DNA of 64,000 nucleotides from CBDCRK01 sp965220955 (lineage in GTDB: Bacteria; Desulfobacterota; Binatia; Bin18; CBDCRK01), in NCBI GenBank assembly GCA_965220955.1, contig CBDCRK010000027.1, positions 1-64,000 of the forward strand, read 5' to 3'. Made by a program: the position numbers and the translations under genes. Under the pieces are notes generated by a model. The model saw only the letters and a program-made list of their open reading frames with translations. It had not been told where the DNA came from and ran no database searches. The number at the start of each line of letters is the position of its first letter. Position 1 is the first letter of the stretch. Shown in pieces: positions 63,222 through 64,000 of this stretch.

Positions 63222-64000
63222 ATGACACTCATTACTTGGTCATGGCTTTTTCTTGTTGTCTACATCGGCGGCATGTTGACCATCGGCATTTTTGCCCAGC
63301 GGCGCGTCAAACACGCCGACGACTTTGCCACTGCGCGCCATTCATACGGCCCCTTGTTTCTGGCGCTCGCATTTGCGGCCACGACCGCGAGTGGCGCAAC
63401 GTTTATGGGCAGCCCGGGCCTCAGCTACGAGTGGGGCTTGCCGACTGTCTGGGGCGCGTTCCTGTATCCGACCGGCGTCTATTTAGGCGTGCTGGTCGCC
63501 ATGCGCCTGATCACCGCCTCCGGACATCGGTTCGGCAATCGTTCCATTCCCGAGTACCTCGGCGACCGCTACCAATCCGACGGCATTCGCGTGCTGGTCT
63601 CCGTGTTTTCGCTGCTGTTGTGTTTTTATCTGGCCGGGCAACTCGTGTCCGGCCTGGTCATGTTCGAGATTCTGCTGGGTTTGTCTCCGGTCTGGGCCTT
63701 GGTTATCACCACGACGGTCTTGTTGATCTACGTCGTGCTGGGCGGGGCGCACGCCGACATCCTGACCGATGGGGTCCAGGGCTGCATGATGCTGCTTGTC
63801 GCTGTGGTGGTGATTGCCCTGTTCCTGACCGGTTTCGGCTTGGCCGCGGGCGAGGCGGGCCGCGGGGGCGTGCTGGGTCTGGTCGAGAATCTGGGCGCGC
63901 AGGACGCCGGTTTGGTCGGCCTGTTCAACGCCGACACCCCTCTCTATCACTCCTGGTGGTCGGTTTTTGCGATCCTGATTTCACACCTCCCGCTCGGCCT
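63222..64000 (+). CDS. sodium:solute symporter paralogue, cut at the window end
   Basis: The first 259 codons are present and the frame is open at 64000. It begins TLITWSWLFLVVYIGGM and closely parallels the gene at 61091 throughout: KHADDFATARHSYGPLFL, GNRSIPEYLGDRYQSDG, FEILLGLSPVWAL and HSWWSVFAILISHLPLGL. Differences cluster around helix 2-3 (GSPGLSYEWGLPTVW against GMPGLSYTWGLTTMW), which may change substrate. It shares the duplicated leader. Only the orphan HigA gene and a palindrome separate the two copies. Confidence 0.88.
   Translation, partial: MTLITWSWLFLVVYIGGMLTIGIFAQRRVKHADDFATARHSYGPLFLALAFAATTASGATFMGSPGLSYEWGLPTVWGAFLYPTGVYLGVLVAMRLITASGHRFGNRSIPEYLGDRYQSDGIRVLVSVFSLLLCFYLAGQLVSGLVMFEILLGLSPVWALVITTTVLLIYVVLGGAHADILTDGVQGCMMLLVAVVVIALFLTGFGLAAGEAGRGGVLGLVENLGAQDAGLVGLFNADTPLYHSWWSVFAILISHLPLG

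Noticed and set aside
1..64000. CRISPR arrays, tRNA or rRNA genes
   Set aside because: I looked for regularly spaced repeats and for tRNA/rRNA sequence signatures and saw none; the only short tandem repeats are the 28-bp, 11-bp and 19-bp units listed.

Overview
The window looks like chromosomal DNA of an uncultured, free-living heterotrophic bacterium, probably Gram-negative: it carries a lipoprotein with a lipobox, several signal peptides, a two-gene hydantoinase, glutathione reductase and an RNase G. The mix of amidohydrolase_2 enzymes, GMC oxidoreductase, carboxymuconolactone decarboxylase-like proteins, HyuA/HyuB and many SDRs resembles Tectomicrobia/Entotheonella- or Binatota-like genomes. 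That placement is inferred from gene content only and is not secure. I found no rRNA, tRNA or CRISPR array.

Layout. 1-12.2 kb is mostly housekeeping: a broken yyaL, a broken haloalkane dehalogenase, a short-chain dehydrogenase, a methyltransferase, an XTP/dITP pyrophosphatase, squalene synthase, a glyoxalase-fold protein, and a coupled radical-SAM/DUF2344-rng pair. 12.2-21.4 kb is a decaying stretch holding an XRE regulator, a ferritin-like protein and many remnants: a phasin-like gene, a histidine kinase, an ISL3 transposase beside a decapitated sigma-54 activator, fragments of a universal stress protein and an adenosine deaminase, and a large AAA/TPR transcriptional regulator with three lesions. 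21.6-23.6 kb has an intact Crp-family regulator and a MetE-like methyltransferase.

23.7-31.1 kb is a catabolic cluster: two amidohydrolases, a GMC oxidoreductase, two carboxymuconolactone decarboxylase-like proteins, a ferredoxin-like protein, a metallo-beta-lactamase-fold hydrolase and a 3-hydroxyisobutyrate dehydrogenase-like enzyme. 31.1-32.9 kb has cassette-like content: a RelE/Phd-like toxin-antitoxin pair, a one-helix membrane peptide, a hairpin resembling an integron attC site, and a truncated amidohydrolase. 33.3-45.3 kb returns to catabolism (threonine aldolase, SDR, HyuB/HyuA, a ruined copper amine oxidase, GNAT, epoxide hydrolase, serine hydrolase).

45.3-52.8 kb is the most interesting region. 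It is a minus-strand run of dienelactone hydrolase, nrtS, a fused nuclease-methyltransferase of BcgI type, a specificity subunit with no standard start codon at its natural position, and a PD-(D/E)xK-like protein ending in a SEC-C zinc motif. This looks like a two-subunit restriction-modification system with an unrecognised third nuclease-like partner.

53-64 kb holds a FabL-like SDR lacking the catalytic tyrosine, a DoxX-like membrane protein, glutathione reductase, an NhaC antiporter, a methyltransferase, a HicAB pair, and two tandem sodium:solute symporter paralogues sharing a copied leader, the second cut by the window end.

Pseudogenes are unusually dense (about fifteen). Some single-base frameshifts lie in G runs and could be sequencing errors, but the nonsense codons, the 28-bp duplication and the internal deletions indicate real decay.
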